Both the position numbers and the translations under genes were made by a program. Positions 10,507 to 19,390 of a DNA stretch of 64,000 nt are shown here, one piece after another. The stretch's first letter is position 1, and each line of letters starts with the position of its first letter. Under the pieces are notes generated by a model. That model had not been told where the DNA came from, ran no database searches, and worked only from the letters and a program-made list of their open reading frames with translations. This DNA comes from Paenibacillus polysaccharolyticus (GTDB lineage: Bacteria > Bacillota > Bacilli > Paenibacillales > Paenibacillaceae): contig NZ_FMVM01000016.1 in assembly GCF_900102085.1 (NCBI RefSeq), forward strand, positions 124,001 through 188,000, read 5' to 3'.

Positions 10507-13182
10507 ATGCGTCACATATGGCAAATTTACAAGACAGACTGGCTACATATTTTCAAAGTACCCACAGGTATATTTCTGATCGTCGCAATCATATTACTGC
10601 CAGGTGTATACGACTGGGTAAATGTCAAATCCGTTTGGGACCCGTACAGTAATACACAAGGCATCAAAATCGCCGTAACTAGTGAAGACAAGGGTGCCAC
10701 AGTTACGGGTACTGCCATTAATATTGGCGATGAGTTAATGAATAGTTTAAGTCACAACCACAAGCTGGGATGGACATTTGTGAATCAAGCCGAGGCTAAC
10801 CGAGGTGTTCAGACCGGTGAGTATTATGCCAGCCTGCTCATTCCTGCTGATTTTTCATCACGGATCACGGGCATTGTGGATGGAAAACTGGATCGGCCGG
10901 AAGTCATATACACAGTCAATGAAAAGGTCAATGCCATCGCTCCCAAAATAACCGGTTCGGGCGTATCCGCCATTACAACGCAGATTAATGAGAATTTTAC
11001 TGAAGCCGTCAGTGAAGCAGTGCTTACCAAGCTGAAGGAAGCTGGCGTAGAGATTAATGCACAGTTGCCAACGCTACGCAAAATGGAAAGTGGCATCTTT
11101 TTGCTGGAGAAAAATCTGCCTGAAATCCAGACAGCTGGTCAGAAAGTGCTCGAAGTTGACCAAGCCATGCCGGAGATTGTAAAACAGGCTCATAAAATTG
11201 TTGAATTAGAGAAAAGACTGCCTGAAATTAATGAAGCTGCTGGATATGTACTAAAAGTACAGCAATATTGGCCTCAGATTAAAGCGGCTGCTTCAGAGGT
11301 GGTAGCCTTACAAGATCGAATACCGGAAATAGAGCAAGCCGTCGCCCGCATTCAAGAGGTTGATGCCAACTTCGGACAAGTTTCTGGAGTGATTCAAACC
11401 GCCCTGGATAAGACCAATCAAGCTCTTGCTATCGTTTCTGATGCTGAGCAGGATTTGGATAAGGTGTCCGAAATTTCTGATAACGCAGTGCAGTTTGCTA
11501 ATGGATTAAATCAATTTGCAAGTTCCAGTCAGGAAGCTTTCCAATCGATTACGCCAACGATTCGGCAAAATCTGATGTTCGTGCAACAAATAACAAACGT
11601 AGCTGGCGATATGTTCGAACAATTAAAAGGAACCGATTGGAGTAAGTTGCCAAGCGCTGATGACATCGACCGTCTTACTTCTCGTCTAGGCACTGCAGTA
11701 AAAATCATGGATAGTATGTCTGATCTGTTAGGCAAAATCGATGCTCTATTGCCCTCTCATCCACTGGCAACAAGGATACAGCAATTACAAACGATATCCG
11801 AACAACTTCAGCAACAAATAAAACTGGCCGGAATCATCAGTACAGCCTTGCGCGAGAATACAATCCCTCCCGCAGATGTTGTTGCCCGATTAAATGAAAT
11901 GAATAGAAACATTAACACCGGGATCGATCGCTTCCTAAGCACCTTTGATAGCCAGATTGTTCCTGCGCTTACGGATGCAACCGATCAGCTAAAGTCTGTT
12001 CTCTCTACGTCAGCTAATACGTTGCAAGCAGCAAAGGAGCGTCTTCCCGACATTGCAGCAATTCTCGCTACAGCGAAGGAGGGCATTCAATTTGGTCAAA
12101 CGGAGCTGGAAAAAATTCAGGGTGATCTACCCGACATTCAGGCTAAGGTACATGAGATTTCACAAACCGTTGGCACTAAGAGTGAATCCTTTATCCGTGC
12201 TTGGCATGTGGTGTCTTCCCTTATTCAACGTGATATGCCCAAGCTGGAGGATAAATTAAATGCGGCTGCCGATTTTGTTCGTAATGATCTGCCTCAGGCT
12301 GAGAAGCAAATTAGCAAAGCGTCCAGCTTTGTGCAGCATCAACTGCCCGATGTGCAACAAGGAGTACATCGCGTAGCTACTCTTGTTCGTAAGGACTTGC
12401 CAGAGCTGGAAAGTGCAATCCGCAAGGCTGCCGAGAAATTAAGAGAAGTCGAGGGCAATAATCAATTTGCCGAGCTCGCCAAATTGTTGCGGGGGGATAT
12501 TGAAGAGGAAAGTGCATTCCTCGCGAGTCCAGTACAGATTAAGGAACAACACCTGTATTCCATTCCGAATTACGGTTCAGCGATGTCACCATTCTATGCC
12601 GTATTATCACTATGGGTAGGTTCAACATTGTTAATATCCCTGTTGCGTGCGGAAGCAGAAAACCCGGAGGGCGCATACCGCGGATATGAACTGTATCTCG
12701 GTCGCCTAGCTACTTTCCTAACCGTTGGTTTATTGCAGGCGATATGCGTTACAGCGGGAGACATCTGGATTCTGGGAACATATGTCGCAGATCAATGGTT
12801 GTTTATTGTATTTGCCATGCTAGTGAGTGCAGTGTTTGTCACGATCACATATACGCTTTTATCTGTATTCGGTAATATTGGCAAAGGCATCGCTATCATC
12901 TTCATGGTGTTTCAGTTCTCCAGTTCGGGTGGTACTTTCCCGATCAGCATGACTTCGCCCTTTTTTCAAGCGTTAAATCCGTTCATGCCGTTCACTTATG
13001 CTATCAGTCTGCTACGTGAAGCTGTCGGTGGTATTCTATGGTCAACAGCCATAAAGGACATCCTGTGGTTATGTCTGTTCATAGCGCTTAGTCTTATTCT
13101 TGCTCTCTTGTTAAAACGACCATTAAGCAGCTTAACGAAACGTTCTGCTGAAAATGCGAAAAAAACGAAAATCATTGCTTGA
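10507..13182 (+). CDS. YhgE/Pip-type membrane protein with long helical-repeat ectodomain
   Basis: An 891-residue protein of the YhgE/Pip (phage infection protein) family. It has an N-terminal transmembrane helix (about residues 18-35), a very large extracytoplasmic region and about six C-terminal helices of ABC-2 permease type (from about residue 692, ending in NPFMPFTYAISLLREAVGGI). The ectodomain holds two blocks of regular repeats starting with a Pro-marked LPE/LPD: five of 17 residues (about 204-288) and four of 18 (about 577-648), probably a helical rod across the wall. The ATG follows AGGAGG by five bases. Its role is unknown; family members include phage receptors and type VII secretion components (EsaA/YueB). 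It is the only plus-strand gene in the first 20 kb. Confidence 0.85.
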   Translation: MRHIWQIYKTDWLHIFKVPTGIFLIVAIILLPGVYDWVNVKSVWDPYSNTQGIKIAVTSEDKGATVTGTAINIGDELMNSLSHNHKLGWTFVNQAEANRGVQTGEYYASLLIPADFSSRITGIVDGKLDRPEVIYTVNEKVNAIAPKITGSGVSAITTQINENFTEAVSEAVLTKLKEAGVEINAQLPTLRKMESGIFLLEKNLPEIQTAGQKVLEVDQAMPEIVKQAHKIVELEKRLPEINEAAGYVLKVQQYWPQIKAAASEVVALQDRIPEIEQAVARIQEVDANFGQVSGVIQTALDKTNQALAIVSDAEQDLDKVSEISDNAVQFANGLNQFASSSQEAFQSITPTIRQNLMFVQQITNVAGDMFEQLKGTDWSKLPSADDIDRLTSRLGTAVKIMDSMSDLLGKIDALLPSHPLATRIQQLQTISEQLQQQIKLAGIISTALRENTIPPADVVARLNEMNRNINTGIDRFLSTFDSQIVPALTDATDQLKSVLSTSANTLQAAKERLPDIAAILATAKEGIQFGQTELEKIQGDLPDIQAKVHEISQTVGTKSESFIRAWHVVSSLIQRDMPKLEDKLNAAADFVRNDLPQAEKQISKASSFVQHQLPDVQQGVHRVATLVRKDLPELESAIRKAAEKLREVEGNNQFAELAKLLRGDIEEESAFLASPVQIKEQHLYSIPNYGSAMSPFYAVLSLWVGSTLLISLLRAEAENPEGAYRGYELYLGRLATFLTVGLLQAICVTAGDIWILGTYVADQWLFIVFAMLVSAVFVTITYTLLSVFGNIGKGIAIIFMVFQFSSSGGTFPISMTSPFFQALNPFMPFTYAISLLREAVGGILWSTAIKDILWLCLFIALSLILALLLKRPLSSLTKRSAENAKKTKIIA

Positions 13183-13212
13183 TTTGTGTATTTAGCAGTA
13201 CCTGAGTTTCGC

Positions 13213-13255
13213 AAAAAAGGCCTCTTGAACGTAAGTTCAAGAAGCCTTTTTCTTT
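13213..13255. terminator. Bidirectional terminator between convergent genes
   Basis: AAGGC(c)TCTTGAAC and GTTCAAGA(a)GCCTT form a 13-bp stem with one mismatch and a GTAA loop. T-rich sequence follows on the plus strand, and six A precede it, giving T on the minus strand. It serves the YhgE-type gene and the convergent membrane protein gene. Confidence 0.88.
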
Positions 13256-13323
13256 TTGTATTACTACACAGGATATCATCATGTGCTGTGCCACGCTGTT
13301 CTTTCAATTCTTTCCCGATCTGC

Positions 13324-14631
13324 TCATCGCTGTGCTGAACGTTGCTCTTCCAGCTGTTCATAAGATTGTTTAATCGTCGACAGGGTTTCAAAATGACGAT
13401 AGATGTTGTTGCCAACCGTGACGAGCAAGGATGCTACGAGCAGTCCAATCAGTACTTTTTTACCCAACCCGGAGCGCAGACTGCTGATAAACATACCACC
13501 AAGCAGATAAAAAGCAAACAAATAATGTCCGGCATACAGGTACATATCATACTGATACACAGCTAGCCCGAACCCTACAACAAGGTGAAGCAGGAAAGCA
13601 AATATAATGTACGGCATTAACGTCCACACACTGCGCTCGCGTATACCACGAATGAAACCTGCTAGCGCAAGGAACAAAAGAAATATACCCGTAATTTGAA
13701 CATAAAGCGGATTAGAGCGGGTAAGGTCTGTGACAAATGCGACCATACCCGGATCAAGCAAGTACACTTGGGGAGATAACATCGGATTGATGGTCAGCAA
13801 TACTAACGCTTTATAATGTGCCGCCCACTGGAAAGGTGTCGCATAACTCGTGCCCCCATTTTGAATACCTAACAACCAGTTGCTTATCCAGCTTCGGCCG
13901 CCAAATGCAACATACTGAATGGCTGTTAACACCACAATCATCAGTACGGCGAGTGACATAATGCCGATATATTTTTTCCAACCTGCCTTACTACGCCATG
14001 CCTGCATATTAAAGAAGACAGCTCCGGCAAACGGTACGATATTAGTCGAAGTTAATCCAAAGTTAATTGTCGCAAGTAGTGCATTCGGGACATAACGGAC
14101 GTCCTGCTGTGCACGCGAATACTGCAAGTATAGGACGGACAGAAGAATAACAAACTGCACATACGGATACGAGTCCGGGATAAAAGCTGTAAACATAAGG
14201 TACGAGCTGAACCCGAACAGCAACGCGAACAACAACGGTGTATGTGTAGATTTCTTTTCATTTTGGCTAAGAAAAATAAAAACCAGAACAACTGAACCTG
14301 CATTCACAAGGGATTGTAAAATCAGAAAAAACCAATTGCCCCCCAGCAGCTTGGAAATAGCTCCGAGCGTAACGGCCAAATAAGATATTAAAGGATGAAT
14401 AACCGAAGAACTGTTGTCTCCGTAATACATCGAAGGATCAAAATTAAACAGGTTAAGGGGAAATACTGCTGTATTAAACGGTGTATATTTTCCCAGCATC
14501 TCTGCGTTTTGACTGATATACATAATATAAGAACCATTCATCAAACCATAAAAAAGAGCAAAACCGGCGAACAAAACAAAAGCAGTCCAAGTCACTCTAC
14601 GGTCATAAAATATGTAATCTAGAAATTTCAT
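13324..14631 (-). CDS. Polytopic membrane protein, probable GT-C type glycosyltransferase
   Basis: A 435-residue, very hydrophobic protein with roughly ten predicted membrane segments. The first large loop after helix 1 is acidic and aromatic (NFDPSMYYGDNSSS near residues 63-77), the pattern of GT-C glycosyltransferases that use polyprenyl-phosphate sugars outside the membrane. I do not recognise a named family. It is the last gene of an operon with a UbiA-type phosphoribosyltransferase, a HAD phosphatase and two small flippase-like proteins. That context is the main reason to propose it transfers the resulting lipid-linked pentose to a wall polymer or protein. The acceptor is unknown. Confidence 0.6.
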   Translation of the reverse strand: MKFLDYIFYDRRVTWTAFVLFAGFALFYGLMNGSYIMYISQNAEMLGKYTPFNTAVFPLNLFNFDPSMYYGDNSSSVIHPLISYLAVTLGAISKLLGGNWFFLILQSLVNAGSVVLVFIFLSQNEKKSTHTPLLFALLFGFSSYLMFTAFIPDSYPYVQFVILLSVLYLQYSRAQQDVRYVPNALLATINFGLTSTNIVPFAGAVFFNMQAWRSKAGWKKYIGIMSLAVLMIVVLTAIQYVAFGGRSWISNWLLGIQNGGTSYATPFQWAAHYKALVLLTINPMLSPQVYLLDPGMVAFVTDLTRSNPLYVQITGIFLLFLALAGFIRGIRERSVWTLMPYIIFAFLLHLVVGFGLAVYQYDMYLYAGHYLFAFYLLGGMFISSLRSGLGKKVLIGLLVASLLVTVGNNIYRHFETLSTIKQSYEQLEEQRSAQR

Positions 14632-14681
14632 GCGTTCACATCCAATAGTTAATGATAAAGATTAGAAATATAAAATCCGGT

Positions 14682-15002
14682 CTAGAGTACCAGCAAGCAT
14701 AGCCCGCCCATTATACAGATAACGCCGATCCATCTCATTGGTCCTACCGTCTCCTTAAAAGCCCACCTTGCAATAATAAGGGTCCAGACGTAGGTTAAAG
14801 CGTTCGCAGGCAACACCACGGTTAAAGGTAGAAACTTCAGTAACACAATGTTAAGCAGTGCACCCGTTCCATAAAAACCAAGTCCGATCAGCACATGTAG
14901 TCGTTTACGACTCGTTGCGTAAAATTTCAACCCAGCCCCGCCCATCGCTCCGCATAGGGTCATCACGATTAACACAGCAATCATCCAACTATCGATCCAC
15001 AC
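14682..15002 (-). CDS. Small EamA/SMR-like membrane protein, probable lipid-linked sugar flippase subunit
   Basis: 106 residues with four predicted helices, ending IGVICIMGGLCLLVL. The size and the glycine-rich last helix resemble SMR/EamA half-transporters such as ArnE and ArnF, which act as pairs to flip undecaprenyl-phosphate-aminoarabinose. The GTG start lies 14 bases inside the end of the preceding paralogue, so the two are translationally coupled and probably form a heterodimer. A drug exporter of the SMR family is the alternative. The operon context favours flipping the product of the UbiA/HAD enzymes. Confidence 0.65.
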   Translation of the reverse strand: MWIDSWMIAVLIVMTLCGAMGGAGLKFYATSRKRLHVLIGLGFYGTGALLNIVLLKFLPLTVVLPANALTYVWTLIIARWAFKETVGPMRWIGVICIMGGLCLLVL

Positions 15003-15318
15003 TGGTTAACGTCACCCCGATTCCCAGGAGCACAACAGCCGCAAGCTTTTGTACCGTAATTTCTTCACCAAGCAAGAAATATCCATAGATTAAAGCAAAA
15101 ACATAACTGGCACACATGAGCGGATAGGCTACCGAGAGCTTTTCGCGCGCGAATGCCTTAATCATCAAAATGGCTCCCATGCCGTAACATAGAAAACCCA
15201 CACCCATGTAGATCCACTCCGTCAATCCCCACTTCCAGAACAATTGCCCTGTCGCCGTCAGGAAAGCAGAAGCCAGCATCAACCATTTGCCCGTGTGACG
15301 TGAACCTATTTCCCCCAC
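14989..15318 (-). CDS. Small EamA/SMR-like membrane protein, probable lipid-linked sugar flippase subunit
   Basis: 109 residues, four predicted helices. The stretch YPLMCASYVFALIYGYFLLG, followed by EE and a glycine-rich last helix, is typical of the C-terminal half of EamA/ArnE-type proteins. The GTG start has GGAGG seven bases upstream and overlaps the HAD phosphatase gene by 13 bases; its end overlaps the next small membrane protein by 14 bases. A paired arrangement of two unequal four-helix proteins is how ArnE/ArnF and heterodimeric SMR transporters are built. Confidence 0.65.
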   Translation of the reverse strand: MGEIGSRHTGKWLMLASAFLTATGQLFWKWGLTEWIYMGVGFLCYGMGAILMIKAFAREKLSVAYPLMCASYVFALIYGYFLLGEEITVQKLAAVVLLGIGVTLTSVDR

Positions 15319-15938
15319 GTCAACGCCTCCATCTCAGGAACACGTTTATTTACAAAATACCGCTGACGCACAAGCTGCATGACGGGAAGATCAGATAAAG
15401 AATCGGAGTAGGAGCAGGATTGCTCATAATCAATTTCCATGTTTTTCTCGGCCAAATAAGCTTGAATCCGGCGTACCTTTTCTTCTCCCTTACAATTGGC
15501 ACCTTCAATGATGCAGGTATAACCATTCTCATGTCGAACAAGTTCGGTTCCGATCACATGATCGACCCAAGGGAAATTTTTGAAATACTTCATATACGCA
15601 TGCGGAGAAGCCGTTACGAGCAACACGTGATATCCAGCTTCCTTCCGATGTTGCATCTCTACACTCGCCTCCGTAAATATGGAAGGTCGGAGGTGGGTAT
15701 CGAAAAAATGCTCCAGGTCTTTTTCAGACATACGTTTGATTTCTTGAAAATAGGAACGTTTAACTCGTTCAACCGTCATAATACCCGCTTTGAATAGGAA
15801 GGTATGAAATGCAATGACAGGCAGACGCCATACTTGCCAAGGATAACGTCGCACACTATAAAATACAAATTGAAACATGGAGTCACTGCGTATAATCGTT
15901 TTATCGATATCAAAGATGGCAACCTTCGTTCGTTTCAC
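15306..15938 (-). CDS. HAD-IB family phosphatase
   Basis: A 210-residue SerB-like HAD hydrolase. All four motifs can be seen: nucleophile and acid in IFDIDKTII (Asp10, Asp12), the Ser/Thr of motif II in LLVTASPHAY, the Lys of motif III in GANCKGEEKV, and the acidic motif IV in SDSLSDLPVM (about 178-187). Proteins of this type are found beside or fused to UbiA-type decaprenyl-phosphate phosphoribosyltransferases, where they are thought to remove the 5-phosphate from polyprenyl-phosphoryl-phosphoribose. That is the likely role here. GTG start with AGGGGG upstream, 33 bases after the UbiA gene. Confidence 0.82.
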   Translation of the reverse strand: MKRTKVAIFDIDKTIIRSDSMFQFVFYSVRRYPWQVWRLPVIAFHTFLFKAGIMTVERVKRSYFQEIKRMSEKDLEHFFDTHLRPSIFTEASVEMQHRKEAGYHVLLVTASPHAYMKYFKNFPWVDHVIGTELVRHENGYTCIIEGANCKGEEKVRRIQAYLAEKNMEIDYEQSCSYSDSLSDLPVMQLVRQRYFVNKRVPEMEALTWGK

Positions 15939-15971
15939 CCTGATCCCCCTCTATACTAAATCTCTCTATGA

Positions 15972-16883
15972 TCATTCGAAAATGGCAAAAATCGTAATCA
16001 CACTCACTACATACAAAATAACCGTAATCAGGATAGGCTTGTCCTCAAATAAAACCCGGTCCGGTGATCCGCCCTGATTTTTCATATGGATAAGATACAA
16101 ATACCGGAACATGCCATAAATCACCAGTGGAATGGTCCACATCAGATGAATAGTGCGATCTGACGTAAAGGTGAACAGTGAATAACTGATGATGGTTGCT
16201 GTCGTGACGATCGTGTTGAACTGATCCAGTAACGTTATCGAGTAATTATCCAGCACTTTACGATGTGATCCTGTGTTGCCTTCGAGCAATGTAAGTTCAT
16301 TTCTCCGTTTACCAATCGCAAGGAACAGCGATAACAACATCGTGCAAATCAGAAACCAAGGGGTGAACGGCACATGAATCAATACACCACCAGCAATTGC
16401 ACGAAGCACAAAACCTGCCGCAATAGTCATCATATCCAGAATAACGAGATGTTTCAGTACAAAAGAATAAGATACGTTCAGTAGGAAATACACAATGCAC
16501 AATACACCGAACAACGGATTCATCACAAAAGCAGCTCCCAAGGAAAACACAAGGAGAGCCATTCCGAATACTATTGCATGTGTAGGATTAACCTGCCCTG
16601 AAGCGATTGGACGGAATTTCTTAGTCGGATGTTGCCTATCCCGTTCCCGATCTACATAGTCGTTCAGTATATACACACATCCTGCAACAAGGCTAAATAA
16701 CAGAAAGCCAATCACTGTTGAAACAATGGTCTCCGTTCGGATTTCCTCAAATGAAAATAACAATGCTGCAAATAACAGCAAATTTTTTGTCCACTGTTTA
16801 GGCCTTAGCAATTTAAACAAACCAGAAACGGTTCCAGCATTACCTACAGCAGAAGATGCGGTATCTTGCCGTGATGAAAACAA
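15972..16883 (-). CDS. UbiA-family prenyltransferase resembling decaprenyl-phosphate phosphoribosyltransferase
   Basis: A 303-residue membrane enzyme with about eight helices. The first Asp-rich motif NDYVDRERDRQHP plus FRPIASG (residues 74-96) and the later YSFVLKHLVILDM and GFVLRAIAGG are close to mycobacterial DPPR synthase (Rv3806c), which moves phosphoribose from PRPP to a polyprenyl phosphate. They fit less well with quinone or heme prenyltransferases. I chose the TTG at 16883, nine bases after AAAGGAG; an in-frame TTG at 16889 is only three bases from it, and no ATG is near. First gene of a five-gene operon, with its own promoter and a terminator behind it on the upstream side. Confidence 0.82.
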   Translation of the reverse strand: MFSSRQDTASSAVGNAGTVSGLFKLLRPKQWTKNLLLFAALLFSFEEIRTETIVSTVIGFLLFSLVAGCVYILNDYVDRERDRQHPTKKFRPIASGQVNPTHAIVFGMALLVFSLGAAFVMNPLFGVLCIVYFLLNVSYSFVLKHLVILDMMTIAAGFVLRAIAGGVLIHVPFTPWFLICTMLLSLFLAIGKRRNELTLLEGNTGSHRKVLDNYSITLLDQFNTIVTTATIISYSLFTFTSDRTIHLMWTIPLVIYGMFRYLYLIHMKNQGGSPDRVLFEDKPILITVILYVVSVITIFAIFE

Positions 16884-16947
16884 TAGCAATAACTCCTTTC
16901 AACAACAATTCTAACGGATTAGTCTATACAAATAACGTAAAGACTTA

Positions 16948-16976
16948 ATCATAAGTTGCTTGGTTATTTTTGTAAA
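16948..16976 (-). promoter_or_regulatory. Probable sigma-A promoter of the UbiA-HAD-flippase-GT operon
   Basis: TTTACA at 16971-16976, a 17-base spacer and TATGAT at 16948-16953 on the minus strand. It lies between the dapL terminator and the UbiA-type gene, so the five genes can be transcribed independently of dapL. Confidence 0.65.
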
Positions 16977-17001
16977 GAGGATAAAGGATATATTTTGACA
17001 T

Positions 17002-17030
17002 AAAAAAGAGACCGTTTCCGGTCTCTTTTT
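17002..17030. terminator. Bidirectional terminator after dapL
   Basis: AAAAAGAGACCG and CGGTCTCTTTTT form a perfect 12-bp stem with a TTTC loop and T-runs on both strands. It separates dapL from the downstream five-gene operon. Confidence 0.9.
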
Positions 17031-17063
17031 ACTCTTTATAGTCTATATTAGCGCATGTTTGAA

Positions 17064-18317
17064 TTAAAATTCAAACTCTACGTCACTCAGACGACGTTTG
17101 ATTTCAGCAATAACACGTTTCTCTTCTTCTTCGCCACTCGCAATGAATGTAACGGAGAAACGAACAAAGTTACCTGCATCATCCCAAGGCACGGATGAAA
17201 TCAGCTTCTCACGAATCAGGAATTGGGAGAAGTCTTCTCCTGACTCGAAGCGACGTCCACCGACCACACCTTTTGGTGCTTCAACATAAAGGAAGAAAGA
17301 ACCTTTTGGTTTCTCTGCTTGGAAGCCCAGCTCGTTGAGTGCTGCAACCAGCATATCGTGACGGCGGGAATACTTTTCTGCAATTTTCTCCGTAATTTCA
17401 GGATGATTCAATCCGTAAGCCGCTGCCTTCTGAATCGCGATGAATTGACCGGAATCGTTGTTGTCCTTCACATCACTGAATGCTTTGACAACGAGAGGAT
17501 TACCGGCTACGAAGCCAATTCTCCAACCTGTCATGTTGTAAGATTTGGAGAGAGAGTGCAGTTCTACACCTACATCTTTGGCTCCCGGTACAGAAAGGAA
17601 ACTGAAAGGCTTTTTGCCATCATACGTCAATGCTGCATATGGAGCATCGTGCACAACAACGACATTGTATTTTTTCGCCCATTCAACGACCTCTGTAAAG
17701 AACTCCACTGTTGCACTTGCACCAGTCGGGTTATTTGGATAGTTCAGATAAAGCAATTTTGCACGTTTAGCGATATCTTCAGGAATAGCTGTCAGATCAG
17801 GCAAGAAGTTGTTCTCTTTGGTCAATTGAATATTGAATACTTCTCCACCCAAATATTTCGTGTGTGTGCCCATTACAGGATAACCAGGCACAGTCATAAT
17901 CGTTACATCACCTGGATTAATGAAGCAAGAAGGTAACATTGCCAAAGCCGGTTTGGAACCGATGGAATGTACGATTTCTGTATCCGCATCAATACCATCC
18001 ACGTTAAATACGTTTTTCAGGTAAGCAGCTGCTGCTGTCTTGAATTCAGGAATACCATTATCGGCATACCCGCGGTTCTCTGGTTTAGCTGCTTCTGCAG
18101 CAAGTGCAGCAACGATGCCTGCGTCAGCCATCTCGTCGGGTTCACCAACCCCAAGGTCAATCAGTTCGACATCGGGAAAGTCTTTTTTGGCCGAAGCTTT
18201 CGCACGTTTGATTTTTTCGAATTTATAGATGTTCGTGTCTTTACCATAGTTGGAGCCGCCGATACGGTCGGCAAAATTAGTTTGGATATACGTTTCCTGA
18301 TATTTATCGATACTCAT
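17064..18317 (-). CDS. dapL: LL-diaminopimelate aminotransferase-type PLP enzyme
   Basis: A 417-residue class I aminotransferase. The N-terminus (YIQTNFADRIGGSNYG) and the PLP-lysine region (ELHSLSKSYNMTGWRIGF, Lys near residue 255) fit the DapL family. DapL converts tetrahydrodipicolinate directly to LL-diaminopimelate with glutamate as amino donor, bypassing the acylated intermediates used in Bacillus. The product feeds meso-DAP for peptidoglycan (see murE) and lysine. LYLNYPNNPTGA holds the conserved Asn/Pro loop. The ATG follows GAGGAG. It is a single-gene unit with its own terminator. Related aminotransferases could show similar features, so the exact substrate is inferred. Confidence 0.87.
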   Translation of the reverse strand: MSIDKYQETYIQTNFADRIGGSNYGKDTNIYKFEKIKRAKASAKKDFPDVELIDLGVGEPDEMADAGIVAALAAEAAKPENRGYADNGIPEFKTAAAAYLKNVFNVDGIDADTEIVHSIGSKPALAMLPSCFINPGDVTIMTVPGYPVMGTHTKYLGGEVFNIQLTKENNFLPDLTAIPEDIAKRAKLLYLNYPNNPTGASATVEFFTEVVEWAKKYNVVVVHDAPYAALTYDGKKPFSFLSVPGAKDVGVELHSLSKSYNMTGWRIGFVAGNPLVVKAFSDVKDNNDSGQFIAIQKAAAYGLNHPEITEKIAEKYSRRHDMLVAALNELGFQAEKPKGSFFLYVEAPKGVVGGRRFESGEDFSQFLIREKLISSVPWDDAGNFVRFSVTFIASGEEEEKRVIAEIKRRLSDVEFEF

Positions 18318-18427
18318 AATGTGTTCATCTCCTCATTTTGACGCAAATTTCTCATGTTTTAATATGAAGCATTTGAGCATTCAACACCATGGACAAAATA
18401 TCCGAACATTTGTACTTTCTTCAAAGG

Positions 18428-19390
18428 TTAGCGGCTTCTCAGCGAAGCGAGTACATCTTCCATATCCTGCGGAATCGGTGCACTGAATTCCATGTATTCT
18501 CCTGTGGAAGGATGCACAAAACCAAGTGTTGCCGCATGCAGAGCCTGTCCATTCATTTTGATACCTTTGTTCCGCCCGTACGTCGGATCACCAACAAGAG
18601 GATGACCTATAAATTTCATATGCACCCGGATCTGATGGGTACGCCCTGTTTCGAGCTTTAATTCGAGCAAGGTATAATCGTTGATGCGCTCCGTCACTGT
18701 AAAATGAGTCACTGCATGTTTACTGTTACGTTCGGTGACTGTGTACATTTTACGATCATTCGTGTCCCGTCCGATCGGTGCATCGATGGTACCTTGATCA
18801 TGACTAAGATGCCCATGAACGAGTGCAATATAACGTCTGTTCACACTGTGTTCCTTCAACTGGGCAGCTAGTGAAGCATGCGCCCGATCGTTTTTGGCCG
18901 CCATAATCAAGCCTGACGTGTCCTTGTCAATCCGATGTACGATCCCTGGACGCAGTTCTCCGTTAATACCGGAAAGATCCTTGCAATGGTACATTAGAGC
19001 GTTCACAAGTGTTCCTGATGTATGCCCCGGTGCAGGATGTACGACCAGTCCACGTTGTTTGTTAATGACAATCAGATCACTGTCTTCATAAACCACTTCA
19101 AGCGGGATATCTTCCGCAATAATCTCCACCGCAGCAGGCTCGGGAATCTGTAATACGATCTGATCTCCTTCTGACAGCTTCGCATTGGACTTCACTAGAG
19201 AACCATTGACTGTAACTGCACCATCTGCAATCCATAGTTGCACTTGCGAGCGAGACACGTTATCTACAGCATCTGTAATATATTTATCCACACGTTCCTT
19301 CTTATGTTCAGCGGCAACGATCCATTCCATACGTTCCTCGCCATTAAATTGCTCATCGTTATTGCGTTGTTCCTCATTCAAATTACTCAT
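18428..19390 (-). CDS. RluD/RluA-family 23S rRNA pseudouridine synthase
   Basis: A 320-residue enzyme that isomerises uridines in rRNA. It has an N-terminal S4 domain (KERVDKYITDAVDNVSRSQV, then LWIADGAVTVNG) and the catalytic motif RPGIVHRIDKDTSGLIM, whose Asp is the nucleophile. The position next to lspA matches ylyB of B. subtilis. I chose ATG 19390, which overlaps the lspA stop (ATGAGTAA) and has AAGGG ten bases upstream; longer versions would run far into lspA. Confidence 0.93.
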   Translation of the reverse strand: MSNLNEEQRNNDEQFNGEERMEWIVAAEHKKERVDKYITDAVDNVSRSQVQLWIADGAVTVNGSLVKSNAKLSEGDQIVLQIPEPAAVEIIAEDIPLEVVYEDSDLIVINKQRGLVVHPAPGHTSGTLVNALMYHCKDLSGINGELRPGIVHRIDKDTSGLIMAAKNDRAHASLAAQLKEHSVNRRYIALVHGHLSHDQGTIDAPIGRDTNDRKMYTVTERNSKHAVTHFTVTERINDYTLLELKLETGRTHQIRVHMKFIGHPLVGDPTYGRNKGIKMNGQALHAATLGFVHPSTGEYMEFSAPIPQDMEDVLASLRSR

